This document shows, piece after piece, positions 40,989-51,229 of a DNA stretch of 64,000 nucleotides; the stretch's first letter is position 1, and the number at the start of each line of letters is the position of its first letter. Source of the stretch: Calothrix sp. FI2-JRJ7 (lineage in GTDB: Bacteria; Cyanobacteriota; Cyanobacteriia; Cyanobacteriales; Nostocaceae); NCBI GenBank assembly GCA_019359675.1, contig JAHHGX010000086.1, forward strand, positions 62,001 through 126,000, in the 5' to 3' direction. A program made the translations under genes and the position numbers. Under the pieces are notes generated by a model. That model searched no databases. It saw only the letters and a program-made list of their open reading frames with translations, and was not told the origin of the DNA.

Positions 40989-42356
40989 ATGTTCAATATC
41001 ACCTCTAAAAAAGCTCCGCGCACTTGGTCAGATTTAATGTCTAACCAAGGGCGCCAACAAAATTTAAATATAGACAAGCTGCATTTAGGTGACTTGTCAA
41101 CAGCAGAAAAGGTGATTTACTGGACTATTGTGCTTACTCCTTTGTGGTGGCTATTGGGGATACAAACTGTTCTGTATCCAACTGTTGCCTTTATATTGCT
41201 GGTTATGGGTTTTGAGTTAGACAAAATAACCAAATCCTCACTCCCGTTTTGTAACTGGGCTTGGTTGGGAATGACGGTAGCAGCACTATGGACAAATATT
41301 TTAGGTTTAGACTCTGTTGGCTTTGACGTCATGAAAACGCTTGCCACAATCTTTACTTTGTTCAAGGGCTATTTCATGATTTTTGCTTGCATGACATTAC
41401 CCTTTTGGCATCGTATTCGAGTGCAAGTAATAACGCGCGCTGTTGCTTGGATGGCAGTTGGTTTATTAGTCACGCTAATTATTCAACTATTAATACTGGC
41501 TGCGATTGGTCCTCTGCCGCATTTCATGCCACCCCTTGCCAAATTGATTCCAGGCGAAAAACTCAGCTTAATGGTCAAATTTGCTGTATTTCAGCCTTTT
41601 TTCCGTATTCCGTTACCAAGAGCCGACCTTTACACCGCAGACCCTCCAATATTAGGTGTATGCGCTCTAGTATACTTTTTCATCTGTTTAGGCGAATCAA
41701 ATCGGCGCCTACGTAAATATGCCTTATCTGGTTGTGTAGCATGTTTGATAATTTCGCAAAGTCGTTTGGCTTGGGTATGCTTTCCTTTAACGATTTTAAT
41801 TATCAATTCTTTTCGTAGTAGATTTGCTCGTATTGGTTCGCTATGGATAACATCATTTATTTCGTTTGTCTGTGCAATTTTAGGATGGACTATAAGTGAT
41901 GTACTAAGTCAACCTCTATCTACCTTTAACAGCGCACGTGCAGACTCCTCGAAAGACCGTGAATTTATCATTAGCGCTACTATTGATGCTTGGAGAGAAT
42001 CTCCTTGGGTAGGGTGGGGAATTATTGAGAAAACAGCAACTTGGGGAAATGGAGCATTCGAGCTACCTTTAGGAACCTTTTCATCCTACAGTCAAGTTTT
42101 ATATTTACATGGTATTTTCGGTTTTGTTTTTTTTGCCGCTGCTCTAATTTCAACATTAGGTATTTTCTGGCAACCAGCAGTACAAGGTAACAAAGTTTGC
42201 CAACGCGCGTTTGCCACTTTGATTGCCTTATATACACTCTGTCAAGCCACAACTTTAACTTGGATGGGAATTTATTTTTGGTTTTTATTTATTTGGTTAG
42301 GTGCAATTATCGCTGAAACACAAAATCAAAATGTATCAAATTGGAATTATCTGTAA
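40989..42356 (+). CDS. O-antigen ligase/polymerase-like membrane protein (Wzy)
   Basis: The 455-residue protein has about ten membrane helices after a 45-residue polar N-terminus. The large extracytoplasmic loop carries ADSSKDREFIISATIDAWRE followed by SPWVGWGIIEKT, the conserved pattern of the O-antigen ligase/Wzy family. It likely joins repeat units at the outer face of the plasma membrane. It starts 15 bases after the preceding GT4 gene and is followed by a GTAGAGAC repeat. Confidence 0.82.
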   Translation: MFNITSKKAPRTWSDLMSNQGRQQNLNIDKLHLGDLSTAEKVIYWTIVLTPLWWLLGIQTVLYPTVAFILLVMGFELDKITKSSLPFCNWAWLGMTVAALWTNILGLDSVGFDVMKTLATIFTLFKGYFMIFACMTLPFWHRIRVQVITRAVAWMAVGLLVTLIIQLLILAAIGPLPHFMPPLAKLIPGEKLSLMVKFAVFQPFFRIPLPRADLYTADPPILGVCALVYFFICLGESNRRLRKYALSGCVACLIISQSRLAWVCFPLTILIINSFRSRFARIGSLWITSFISFVCAILGWTISDVLSQPLSTFNSARADSSKDREFIISATIDAWRESPWVGWGIIEKTATWGNGAFELPLGTFSSYSQVLYLHGIFGFVFFAAALISTLGIFWQPAVQGNKVCQRAFATLIALYTLCQATTLTWMGIYFWFLFIWLGAIIAETQNQNVSNWNYL

Positions 42357-42368
42357 AAACATACAAAT

Positions 42369-42418
42369 GTAGAGACGCGATTAATTCCCTGCGGGACACT
42401 ACGTGAACGCGTCTCTAC
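42369..42418. repeat. GTAGAGAC palindromic repeat, copy 6 (long form)
   Basis: GTAGAGACGCGATTAATTCC opens and CGCGTCTCTAC closes the element; the inner CTGCGGGACACTACG resembles the centre of the copy at 27580. It lies between the wzy-like gene and the chain-length/kinase gene. Confidence 0.85.
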
Positions 42419-42615
42419 CATATATTGTAAAATTACCGATATATTCATAAAGTTTTAATAATTTTCATTTTTATGTAAAAAAATAGTAAAAAATAATCAT
42501 AATAGTATATTTACCCATGCCATTTTAAAATTTATCGCAGATGATGATTATTTACTCAGATTGTAATAATTTTAAAATTTATTACTTCAATTAGAAATAT
42601 TCGGCAGACAAACGC

Positions 42616-44664
42616 ATGAAGAAATTGGTTACTACTACAGCTAGACATTGGAAGTATTTACTCGCTTTTAATTTGTTAGTGGCAATAGGAACCGTAGCTG
42701 CTGTCGCCACTTCTAAGCCAGTGTGGACAACTTCCACGCAATTGATTTTACCAAAGACAACTAGCAATCTTGATGCAAGTTTAGGAACACTAGGTTCGTT
42801 AAAAAATGGCGACCCTGGTTTTTCTGCTGAGGTTAATCCTTTAAAAGTGCAAGCATCCATTTTGACTAGTGATACATTATTAGAGCAAGTACTAGCGGCA
42901 GACCCTGATAAGGATAAATTTGCTAGCATTGCTAAGTACAAAGCTTTGTTTAAAGTAATTCCGCAAGAACAATCTACCATTATTTCGCTAACTGTGAGTG
43001 GTTCCACCCCAGAATTAGCGCGTCAGCGAGCCGTAAATTTAATAGAAGCTTATCAAAGTCGTCTAAATGAATTACGACAAGCTAATACTACAGCACGTCA
43101 GCAGTTCAGTAGAAAAGAACTGGAGCAAGCTAAAACAAAATTAGCTCAGGTGCAAATCCAAATAGCAAGATTTAAAAAGTCTACAGGCTTAGTTAACAGC
43201 GAAGAACAAACTAAAGGAATTGTTGGTACCATAAATTCATTAACTGGCGCCAAAGCACAAGCAATAGCTTTAGGGGAAGCAAGTAATAACCGCGCCAAAG
43301 TCTTATCTGCCCGTCTTTCACTTGCACCAAATCAGGCAGTACGCTCGTTAAGCTTAGGCGAAAATAAAGAATACAAGTTTGTCCAAGCTAAGTTGTCAGA
43401 AGTCGAAGCAACTTTAGTTCAGAAACGAGCCATTTTTACAGATGACCATCCAGAAGTCAAAACCCTGTTAGCACAGCGCACACAACTACAAACCCAAGTC
43501 AAAGAATATATAGCAGAAGCTGCCAAAGGTGTAAAAGTTGACACAACAGTATCAACAGAGGGGCAAGGACGTAGTGTATTAATTCAACAGTTAATTCTAG
43601 CAGAAAGCGAAGCTGCTGCTCAACAGCAACAAGCACAGCAACTCGACAATCAAATTAATTTACTAACAAAAACTTTAAACTCTTTACCTGCGAACCAAGC
43701 AAAACTTTTAGAATTACAACGACAATTAGATGTTGCTGAAGGTGTCTACAAGGCTTTAGTTGCTCAAGTGCAGCAAAATAATATTGATGCTTTTGATGCC
43801 TATCCCAGTGTCCAAGTGCTTGACTCACCTAGAGTAGATGCCAAACCCATCAGTCCAAAATTCTTTTTAATAGCTCTCAATGCTCTTGTTGCATCTGTAA
43901 TTGGAAGTCTTGCTCTAATCATGTTGCTCGAAAGTCGCAATCCTATTTTGAGTCCCAAAGACTTACAAGAACAAAAATTTGCTATTGTTGAACGCATTCC
44001 TCGCATCAGAGATTCTGTGAAAAAATCAGAACTTGCTGCGGAAGTAGAAGTTGAGTTTCAGCGTTTAGCATCAGCAATTAGTTTACAACCAATAGAGAAC
44101 CGTCGTCTATTAGTAACAAGTGCCAGTGTCGGTGAAGGTAAGACAACTGTAGCAATGGGGTTAGCTTATGCGTTGGTTGATTTAGGCTTTAAAGTTTTGT
44201 TAGTAGATGCAGATTTCCACTCGTGCGAACTGACTCGGCGCCTGGGTGTTACATCAAATACAGGATTTGAAAGGAGTGTTCCAGTACACAAAAATCTTGA
44301 TTTACTGCCTATGCTACCTCAAACACGCAAAATCGTTGAGATGATTCGACGAGGAGGCTTTGAACAAACACTCGTTGCATATGAAGTTGCTGGTAATTAT
44401 GACTACGTAATTATTGATAGTGCCCCCGTATCTTTAACGAGTGAAACTCCACTCATGACAAATATTATCCGTAACGTGTTGTTCGTTATTCGTCCTGATA
44501 CGAGCTATAAAAATTCTGTTCAGGAAAGCTTTGCACAATTACATCAACACAACGCGAATATTCTAGGTTTAGTAGTCAACGCCGCCGAAAGCACTAAAAA
44601 ACCTTATTCCTACTCCTCAAATAATACAAAATCAAATTCATCAAAATATGCAACAGATAAATAA
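42616..44664 (+). CDS. Polysaccharide co-polymerase / tyrosine autokinase (Wzc-like)
   Basis: The 682-residue protein joins a Wzz chain-length domain (residues about 1-430, flanked by helices near 15-33 and 413-440, with periplasmic coiled coil) to a BY-kinase domain. Kinase motifs are SVGEGKTTVAMG (Walker A, Lys509), VLLVDADFHS (Walker A') and YVIIDSAPVS (Walker B). The C-terminal tail KPYSYSSNNTK ends with a few tyrosines, fewer than in E. coli Wzc. It controls chain length and export of the polysaccharide. The upstream gap of 259 bases is very AT-rich. Its end overlaps the acetyltransferase start by 17 bases. Confidence 0.9.
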   Translation: MKKLVTTTARHWKYLLAFNLLVAIGTVAAVATSKPVWTTSTQLILPKTTSNLDASLGTLGSLKNGDPGFSAEVNPLKVQASILTSDTLLEQVLAADPDKDKFASIAKYKALFKVIPQEQSTIISLTVSGSTPELARQRAVNLIEAYQSRLNELRQANTTARQQFSRKELEQAKTKLAQVQIQIARFKKSTGLVNSEEQTKGIVGTINSLTGAKAQAIALGEASNNRAKVLSARLSLAPNQAVRSLSLGENKEYKFVQAKLSEVEATLVQKRAIFTDDHPEVKTLLAQRTQLQTQVKEYIAEAAKGVKVDTTVSTEGQGRSVLIQQLILAESEAAAQQQQAQQLDNQINLLTKTLNSLPANQAKLLELQRQLDVAEGVYKALVAQVQQNNIDAFDAYPSVQVLDSPRVDAKPISPKFFLIALNALVASVIGSLALIMLLESRNPILSPKDLQEQKFAIVERIPRIRDSVKKSELAAEVEVEFQRLASAISLQPIENRRLLVTSASVGEGKTTVAMGLAYALVDLGFKVLLVDADFHSCELTRRLGVTSNTGFERSVPVHKNLDLLPMLPQTRKIVEMIRRGGFEQTLVAYEVAGNYDYVIIDSAPVSLTSETPLMTNIIRNVLFVIRPDTSYKNSVQESFAQLHQHNANILGLVVNAAESTKKPYSYSSNNTKSNSSKYATDK

Positions 44665-45241
44665 TCCCATTAAAAATACCTTAGCCCAACTTTATTTTGA
44701 AACCAAACGCTTATTTTATCAATGGCGATACCCAAATCTTAAGATTGCACCAGGAGTAACTATAAAAGGGGCTTTAAAGATTTCTGGTAAGGTCAAAGTA
44801 AATATCGGCGCCTCGTGTCGTCTTGGTAAAAAAGTGACTATTTATGGTAACGGTGAAGTTACCATCGGTGAAAATGTTTTATTGAACGGCGCCTGTATTG
44901 GTTGTGTATCATCAATCAAAATAGGTGATGAATGTCTAATTTCTGACTGCTTCCTCGCCGACAGTGATTACCACAACCTAGAACCACACTTGCGTCATAG
45001 CCCCCCAGGTTCAAAAACTTCAGCACCTATTGTAATTGAACGCAACGTCTGGGTTGGCGCCAGAGCTACCATCATGAAGGGTGTACATATTGGCGAAAAT
45101 AGCGTTGTCGGTTTGGGCAGTATCATCCGCAAATCAATACCTGCCAACGTTGTCGTAATTGGCAACCCCCAACAAATTGTCAAAAATCTAAAAAGTGCTG
45201 ACACAACCGTCAAAGCCGAATTAGTATCAATGTCATTTTAA
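44648..45241 (+). CDS. Left-handed beta-helix acetyltransferase (WbbJ-like)
   Basis: The 197-residue protein has the hexapeptide repeats of LbetaH acyltransferases: KVNIGASCRLGKKVTIYGNG, VTIGENVLLNGACIG, and a final coil IGENSVVGLGSIIRKSIPAN. The catalytic-type histidine lies in DSDYHNLEPHLRHS. It probably O-acetylates a sugar of the polysaccharide using acetyl-CoA. The start overlaps the kinase gene, giving translational coupling, and it closes the cluster. Confidence 0.88.
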   Translation: MQQINNPIKNTLAQLYFETKRLFYQWRYPNLKIAPGVTIKGALKISGKVKVNIGASCRLGKKVTIYGNGEVTIGENVLLNGACIGCVSSIKIGDECLISDCFLADSDYHNLEPHLRHSPPGSKTSAPIVIERNVWVGARATIMKGVHIGENSVVGLGSIIRKSIPANVVVIGNPQQIVKNLKSADTTVKAELVSMSF

Positions 45242-45677
45242 ATATTTCCAAAAATTAAATCATTTCTTTTGTGGGATGGGCTTTAAGAGTGCCCCGTCCC
45301 ATTTTTCAATTTTAGAACAACATATTTTAAAATCTGTATAAACTTGTAGACAAATAGAATTATACATATATATAATTTCTCCCTATCAGTAATACCTCAG
45401 TAATAAATTAAGGTTTTGATAAAACTGTTTAAACTGTGTGTAAAGTCATACCAAGTCCATATTTTTATTGTTACAAATATAAATAAGAGAAAACACTTAC
45501 ATGCATTTGCAAACGAATACAGTTAATTGCAAATCAATTTTAGTGATTCTAATATAATCTGCTTTGTTGACTTAGCAGTAACAAACCTTTTCAAAAAAAA
45601 CACGATGTCATTCTGATTAGTCAGAATTAGAATGACATCGTGAATAGTTTTTTTCATCATTTCAAGGTTTTATTTCA
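45242..45677. other. Intergenic region with a diverged GGGC repeat and leader hairpin
   Basis: GTGGGATGGGCTTTAAGAGT followed by GCCCCGTCCCA at 45270-45302 is a diverged palindrome after the acetyltransferase gene. The rest is AT-rich up to the strong hairpin at 45600. No open frame is seen. Confidence 0.5.
45600..45651 (+). terminator. Strong rho-independent-like hairpin 30 bases before a start codon
   Basis: CACGATGTCATTCT and AGAATGACATCGTG form a perfect 14-base stem with a 15-base loop, followed after six bases by a run of seven T residues. The start codon of the giant surface protein gene lies only about 27 bases further. As upstream genes end 360 bases away, it may be an attenuator in the leader rather than a plain terminator; the A-run on the left makes it bidirectional. 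Confidence 0.7.
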
Positions 45678-48600
45678 ATGTTCAATACTAATAATGGTTC
45701 TTTAAATAATCAAGATTTATCCAAAGCAACTTCTGCAATTGATACTTATAGAGCTTCAGACAAACTAGATTTAGGAGGTAAACAGTTTTTTGGTCGCTCT
45801 AGTAATAATTTAAATTATGTTGGTTTGCAACATGAGGTCAGTAGTGACATTTTACAAAATGACCTGAACTACTTGTCAAAAACGTCTGCTAATAGTATTG
45901 TTTTTATCGATTCTAGTGTGCCAGACTACGAAAGTCTTGCAAATGGTATTAATTCCGGCGCCAAAGTTTATGTTCTTGACTCTAAGCGCGATGGTATTGA
46001 GCAAATAAGTAAAGTTTTAGCACAACATAAAGACGTTTCAGGTATCCATATTGTCTCTCACGGGTTTGATGGTGGATTACAACTTGGTAAAACTACTGTT
46101 GACAGTAGTAACATCGAACGCTACCGTAAACAATTAGGACAATGGTCATCGCATTTAACAAAGAATGCTGATATTCTTCTTTATGGCTGTAATGTTGCCC
46201 AAACGCAAGCAGGTGCAAGTTTTGTAGAAAAATTAAGTCAACTTACAAGTACAGATGTTGCAGCTTCTAGTGATTTAACAGGAACTGCTTCACTTGGTGG
46301 CAACTGGGTACTTGAATTTAATACTGGAGATATTGAAACTGCTAGTCCTTGGAAGCATACTACTGCTTACTCGTACACATTCCAAGGAGGAGACGGACTT
46401 AAAGGAGAGTATTTTGATAATAGAGATTTTACTAATCTTAAACTGACTCGTGTTGACTCGACAGTTAATTTTAACTGGCGTAATAATGCTCCTGATGTTT
46501 CAATGGGTCGTGATACTTTCTCGGTGCGCTGGACAGGTCAAGTCATGGCACGCTACAACGAAACTTACAATTTCCACACTACATCGGATGATGGTGTGCG
46601 GTTGTGGGTTAACAATCAACTTATTATTGATAAATTTGTTAATCAAGTTGCGACAGAATGGACGGGTAATATTGCCTTAGAAGCAGGTCAACGCTACGAC
46701 ATTCGATTAGAGTACTACGATAACAGCGGAGAAGCCGTATCTAGACTTGCTTGGTCAAGTGCTAGTCAAGTAAAAGAATTTATTCCTCAGTCGCAGTTGT
46801 TTAGTGAAGCTACTTCTAATGAAGGACCTCCAGTTGCAAGGCTAAATGCTACTAATTTAACAAACGGTGGTGGTGAAACTTACACTTTCTCTGTAACTTA
46901 CAGCGATAACACTGCTATTAGTATTGCTAGCTTGGATGATAATGATATTGTAGTTACAGGCCCCGATGGTACTACTAGAGAAGCTGCTTTTATAGGTGTT
47001 AATAGTAACATTGATGGCAATCCCCGCACTGCAATATATGCGGTAACAGGCGCAGGTGGTACTTGGGATGCTACAGACAACGGTAATTACACAATTTCGC
47101 TACAAGGTAATCAAGTTAGCGATACTAGCGGTAATTTTGCCGAAGCTAAAACCCTTGGTAATTTCCAAGTTAATATCGCTGGTACTGGTACAGGGTTGGC
47201 AGCAGAGTACTTTGACAACATGAACTTTACAAACCTCAAAGTCTCTCGTACCGATGCTACAGTCAACTTTAATTGGGGTAAAAATTCTCCAGACTCTAGA
47301 ATTGCCATTGATACATTCTCTGCACGTTGGACAGGTCAAGTTGAAGCGAAGTTCACCGAAAGGTACAATTTCTTCACTACTACCGACGATGGTGTTCGTT
47401 TATGGGTTAATGACCAGCTTTTAATTGATAAATTAAATGACCAAGCTGCCATTGAATGGAACGGTAGCATAGATTTGCAAGCAGGTCAGAAGTATAATAT
47501 TAAACTCGAATATTTTGAGAACAAAGGTGACGCGCTTTCGCGATTATCCTGGTCAAGTGCTAGCCAACTCAAAGAAATTATTCCACAATCACAACTATAC
47601 TCAACACAATCATTAGTACCCGCAATTGCATTAGGCACACCTCCCGGTAGTGTAAATGAGACAGATGGTACTGTTACAATTATTGTTGTTAGAAGTGGCG
47701 AAGATTTGAGCGGAACATCTACGGTTCTATACTCAACTCAAAATGATGGACCTCCAACAGGTGCTATTGCAGGAGATGATTACGTACAAACAAGCGGAAC
47801 TCTTACCTTTGCACCTGGAGAAACAAGCAAAACAGTCACGATTTCTCTAATTGACGATAATTTACTCGAAGGACTAGAAACCTTTACTTTCGTAGTAGAC
47901 CAAGCAGAAGGCGCCACTTTAGGAACCCAAAGAACTGCTAAAATTACCATTAACGACGACGAAGCAAATGACCTTAGTTTCTCAGTGCCAACTGTGAGCG
48001 AGAAAGATGGTAATGCAATGGTGACGGTGAGACGGTCGAATACAAATGGTGCTGCAAGTGTAGATTATACAACTGTAGATGGTACAGCGGTTTCAGGTTC
48101 TGATTACCAAGCGATTTCTGGAACTTTAGAATTCGCTTCAGGAGAAAGCATCAAAACTATTTCTATTCCTTTAGTAAATGACACTGCTCCAGAAGTTAAT
48201 GAGAAATTTACTCTCCAATTTAGTAACCCAGTCAACGCTGGCTTAAATGCTCAAGATAAAATTGAAATATCAGTTCTTGATGATGATGCAGGTTCCTTTA
48301 TTCGAGAAAGAGTAGTTGGAGGATTAAGACAACCTACAGCATTTGAGTGGACACCTGATGGTAGTAAGATGTTCATTGCTCAGAAAAACGGTATTGTTAG
48401 GATATTTGAAAACGGCGCCCTTTTGAATACACCGTTTATCGATATTTCCTCACAAGTCAACGATGTTCGCGACCGAGGTTTAATTGGTATTGCCGTACAT
48501 CCAGATTTTGCTAACAACCCGTATATTTACTTATCATTCACCTACGACCCACCAGAAGTTTACCTACCAGAAAACATCAATAATCCTAATACCTTGTCAG

Positions 48601-49598
48601 GGCCAGACGAAACAGGCAACCGTCCTTCTCGATTAATTCGAGTAACTGCTGACTTCTCAACAAACTACACCACTGCAATTGCAGGTAGCGAAGTAGTTTT
48701 ACTCGGTAAAAATAGCATCTGGCAAAATATCAGTCGTCCAGATTTGAATAGCACTGGCAATTCTAATATTCTACCTTCAGGAATTATCTTTGATAGCAAC
48801 GGTAACCAAATCGGTAACGTACAAGATTATCTAGCTACCGATAGTGAATCTCATTCAATTGGTGATGCTGTCTTTGGAACGGATGGTATGCTTTACGTCA
48901 GTAACGGTGATGGAACTTCTTACAACCGTATAGACCGTCGAGGATATCGAGTTCAAGATTTAGATAACCTTTCTGGAAAACTATTACGAATTGACCCCAT
49001 GACTGGACAAGGTTTAGCAGATAACCCATTCTTCGATGGTAATTCCGACAGTAATCGTTCTAAAGTTTATAATTATGGTCTGCGTAACCCCTTCCGTTTC
49101 ACAGTAGATAAAGCAACCAACACTCCATATATTGGTGATGTAGGTTGGAGTACTTGGGAAGAAATCAACTCTGGACGTGGAAAAAACTTTGGTTGGCCTC
49201 ACTACGAAGGTGGCAGTAATGGGACTAGCCAGAAGACACGAGGATATATGAACCAACCTGAATCTGAAGCTTTTTATGCTACTGCTTCACCCGTAGAGGC
49301 GCCAATTTATGCTTACCAGCACACCACAGGTAACTATTTCGCAATCCTCATGGGCGACTTCTATACAGGTAACACTTACCCTTCAATTTACCAAAATAAC
49401 TTGTTTGTTGGAGATGTCGCTCAAGGAACAGTGGACGCTTTGACATTAAATTCAGATGGAAAAGTAGTCTCAGTTCGACGATTTGATTCTAATGTACCAC
49501 AGCCCACACAGCTTATGAATGGGCCAGATGGCAACGTCTACTACGCAAGCTTGAGCAAAGGCGAAATTGGTCGCTGGAGATACACAACTCAATCCTAG
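45678..49598 (+). CDS. Giant surface protein: DUF4347, two PA14, Calx-beta repeats, PQQ-type sugar dehydrogenase
   Basis: The 1306-residue protein has, in order, DUF4347 (about residues 70-230; SGIHIVSHGFDGGLQLG, ADILLYGCNVAQTQAG), PA14 domain 1 (about 236-380; DDGVRLWVNNQLIIDK), a beta-sandwich linker, PA14 domain 2 (about 504-645; same motif DDGVRLWVNDQLLIDK), and two Calx-beta domains (about 645-870; VNETDGTVTIIVVRSGED). The C-terminal beta-propeller of the glucose/sorbosone dehydrogenase family (from about 873; GLRQPTAFEWTPDGSKMFIA, VQDLDNLSGKLLRIDP, YNYGLRNPFRFTVD) completes it. No signal peptide is present, as usual for DUF4347 cyanobacterial proteins, which probably leave through type I secretion. 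It may bind and oxidise carbohydrate outside the cell. Confidence 0.88.
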   Translation: MFNTNNGSLNNQDLSKATSAIDTYRASDKLDLGGKQFFGRSSNNLNYVGLQHEVSSDILQNDLNYLSKTSANSIVFIDSSVPDYESLANGINSGAKVYVLDSKRDGIEQISKVLAQHKDVSGIHIVSHGFDGGLQLGKTTVDSSNIERYRKQLGQWSSHLTKNADILLYGCNVAQTQAGASFVEKLSQLTSTDVAASSDLTGTASLGGNWVLEFNTGDIETASPWKHTTAYSYTFQGGDGLKGEYFDNRDFTNLKLTRVDSTVNFNWRNNAPDVSMGRDTFSVRWTGQVMARYNETYNFHTTSDDGVRLWVNNQLIIDKFVNQVATEWTGNIALEAGQRYDIRLEYYDNSGEAVSRLAWSSASQVKEFIPQSQLFSEATSNEGPPVARLNATNLTNGGGETYTFSVTYSDNTAISIASLDDNDIVVTGPDGTTREAAFIGVNSNIDGNPRTAIYAVTGAGGTWDATDNGNYTISLQGNQVSDTSGNFAEAKTLGNFQVNIAGTGTGLAAEYFDNMNFTNLKVSRTDATVNFNWGKNSPDSRIAIDTFSARWTGQVEAKFTERYNFFTTTDDGVRLWVNDQLLIDKLNDQAAIEWNGSIDLQAGQKYNIKLEYFENKGDALSRLSWSSASQLKEIIPQSQLYSTQSLVPAIALGTPPGSVNETDGTVTIIVVRSGEDLSGTSTVLYSTQNDGPPTGAIAGDDYVQTSGTLTFAPGETSKTVTISLIDDNLLEGLETFTFVVDQAEGATLGTQRTAKITINDDEANDLSFSVPTVSEKDGNAMVTVRRSNTNGAASVDYTTVDGTAVSGSDYQAISGTLEFASGESIKTISIPLVNDTAPEVNEKFTLQFSNPVNAGLNAQDKIEISVLDDDAGSFIRERVVGGLRQPTAFEWTPDGSKMFIAQKNGIVRIFENGALLNTPFIDISSQVNDVRDRGLIGIAVHPDFANNPYIYLSFTYDPPEVYLPENINNPNTLSGPDETGNRPSRLIRVTADFSTNYTTAIAGSEVVLLGKNSIWQNISRPDLNSTGNSNILPSGIIFDSNGNQIGNVQDYLATDSESHSIGDAVFGTDGMLYVSNGDGTSYNRIDRRGYRVQDLDNLSGKLLRIDPMTGQGLADNPFFDGNSDSNRSKVYNYGLRNPFRFTVDKATNTPYIGDVGWSTWEEINSGRGKNFGWPHYEGGSNGTSQKTRGYMNQPESEAFYATASPVEAPIYAYQHTTGNYFAILMGDFYTGNTYPSIYQNNLFVGDVAQGTVDALTLNSDGKVVSVRRFDSNVPQPTQLMNGPDGNVYYASLSKGEIGRWRYTTQS

Positions 49599-49603
49599 AG
49601 CGT

Positions 49604-49624
49604 AAGGTGGGCAGTGCCCACCTT
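49604..49624. repeat. GGTGGGCA-TGCCCACC palindrome, copy 2
   Basis: AAGGTGGGCAGTGCCCACCTT is a perfect palindrome with a one-base centre, located six bases after the stop of the giant surface protein gene. It matches copies at 39779 and 63631. Confidence 0.82.
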
Positions 49625-49726
49625 ACTATACATATGTACTATAAAATTAAATTTATTTTAGAATTTTAAAAAAATTTTCATAAATGTTTCACTATAAGTT
49701 AATGACCCTTAAGGATACTTAGTGAA

Positions 49727-51229
49727 ATGAAATCATTTATAAGAAACTTAAATATGAAAGCTCAACTTAACTATCCTCTACTATGGCGTAAAACTCGCAT
49801 GGGTGTGCGAATGCGTCTTTTAGTATGGTATTTTCTTTTGACTGCTTGTACTGTTATGGTATCGCTGCAAGTAACTCGTCAAATATACTGCGATAGCTTG
49901 AAAGCCAAAGCTGATGCATCGATTATTAAAGAAATCGAGCGGTTTAAGCTCATGTCGGGTAAATATACATATACTACTACTCCTCAGCTTTTAGATAAAT
50001 TTTTAGCCAATTATGCGCCTATACGCAACGAATATGTTGTAACGCTTTTAAATGACCAGGTATATACTACCAAACCCGAACTTTCTAGAGACATCAAAGA
50101 AAAATTACCACAGTTAATACATTCTTGGCGCCAAAAAGGTGAGTTTGAACGAGGTAAGGTTTATGTAGCTCCTTCTCGAATTAGATATGCTGGACAGTCA
50201 GTTACTGCAAACGATAAGAAAGGAACCATTATTGCTATTAATGATTCTTCGGCAGATTATCAAGCGGGAACTAGTGCAATTGTTTTAGTAATGCAGGTAA
50301 CTATCGTTGTGCTAGTTATATTCTTTATTGTAGCATGGGTAACTACAGGTAGAGTATTATATCCATTACGACTAGTTACAGAAACAGCACATTCAATCAG
50401 CGAATCGGATATGACGCTGCGTATCCCCGTACAAGGTTCGGATGAAATAGCTGAACTCACAACTACCCTCAATGAAATGCTTGATAGATTGCAATTTGCG
50501 TTTGATAGTCAGCAAAAGTTCCTTAATGATGTTAGTCACGAGCTACGCACCCCCATTACAATTATTCAGGGACATTTAGAGATGTTAGAGTTTTGTCCTG
50601 AAAAACAGCCAGAAACTATGGCACTAGTAATGGACGAACTCGACAGGATGAATAGGTTAGTTAATGATTTATTATTGCTGGCAAAAACCGAACGTCCGGA
50701 TTTTTTGAAGTTAAAACCAGAAGAATTAGATTGGTTAACCGAGGAAATTTTTCTCAAAGCACGCAGTTTTGCCAACCGTAATTGGAAGTTAGAGTCTAAA
50801 GGGTTAAGTCCAATAACAGTAGACAGACAACGTTTAACGCAAGCTGTAATGAATCTGGTTCAAAATGCAGTTCGTCATACTACTTTGCATGATACTATTA
50901 CCCTTGGTTCTTCTGTGAGAGGCGATTTTGCTTATATTTGGGTCAGTGATACTGGCGAAGGAATTGCACCAGAGAACCAAAAACGAATTTTTGACCGCTT
51001 CGCACGTGCAACAAAACACGACCAAAGTTTTGAAGGACATGGTTTAGGACTTTCAATTGTGAATGCTATTGCCGTTGCTCATGGTGGAAAAGTTGAACTT
51101 TCGAGCAGTGTGGGACATGGTTCGACGTTTACTATTGTTATACCTTTGGTTGCTTCAAATGATGCGATGCATGAACAAGATACGACACGTCGGCGCCCTT
51201 TTGTAAAGACGGGTTTATTCACATTGTAG
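49727..51229 (+). CDS. Membrane sensor histidine kinase
   Basis: The 500-residue protein has a membrane helix at about 31-50, an extracytoplasmic sensor region to about 183, a second helix (TSAIVLVMQVTIVVLVIFFI) and a HAMP domain. The kinase core follows: FLNDVSHELRTPITII (phospho-accepting His271), the N-box MNLVQNAVRHTT, G1 VSDTGEGIAPE and G2 EGHGLGLSIVNA. The 500-residue EnvZ/BaeS-type layout is complete. No response regulator gene is nearby, so it is an orphan. The sensed signal is unknown. Confidence 0.92.
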   Translation: MKSFIRNLNMKAQLNYPLLWRKTRMGVRMRLLVWYFLLTACTVMVSLQVTRQIYCDSLKAKADASIIKEIERFKLMSGKYTYTTTPQLLDKFLANYAPIRNEYVVTLLNDQVYTTKPELSRDIKEKLPQLIHSWRQKGEFERGKVYVAPSRIRYAGQSVTANDKKGTIIAINDSSADYQAGTSAIVLVMQVTIVVLVIFFIVAWVTTGRVLYPLRLVTETAHSISESDMTLRIPVQGSDEIAELTTTLNEMLDRLQFAFDSQQKFLNDVSHELRTPITIIQGHLEMLEFCPEKQPETMALVMDELDRMNRLVNDLLLLAKTERPDFLKLKPEELDWLTEEIFLKARSFANRNWKLESKGLSPITVDRQRLTQAVMNLVQNAVRHTTLHDTITLGSSVRGDFAYIWVSDTGEGIAPENQKRIFDRFARATKHDQSFEGHGLGLSIVNAIAVAHGGKVELSSSVGHGSTFTIVIPLVASNDAMHEQDTTRRRPFVKTGLFTL

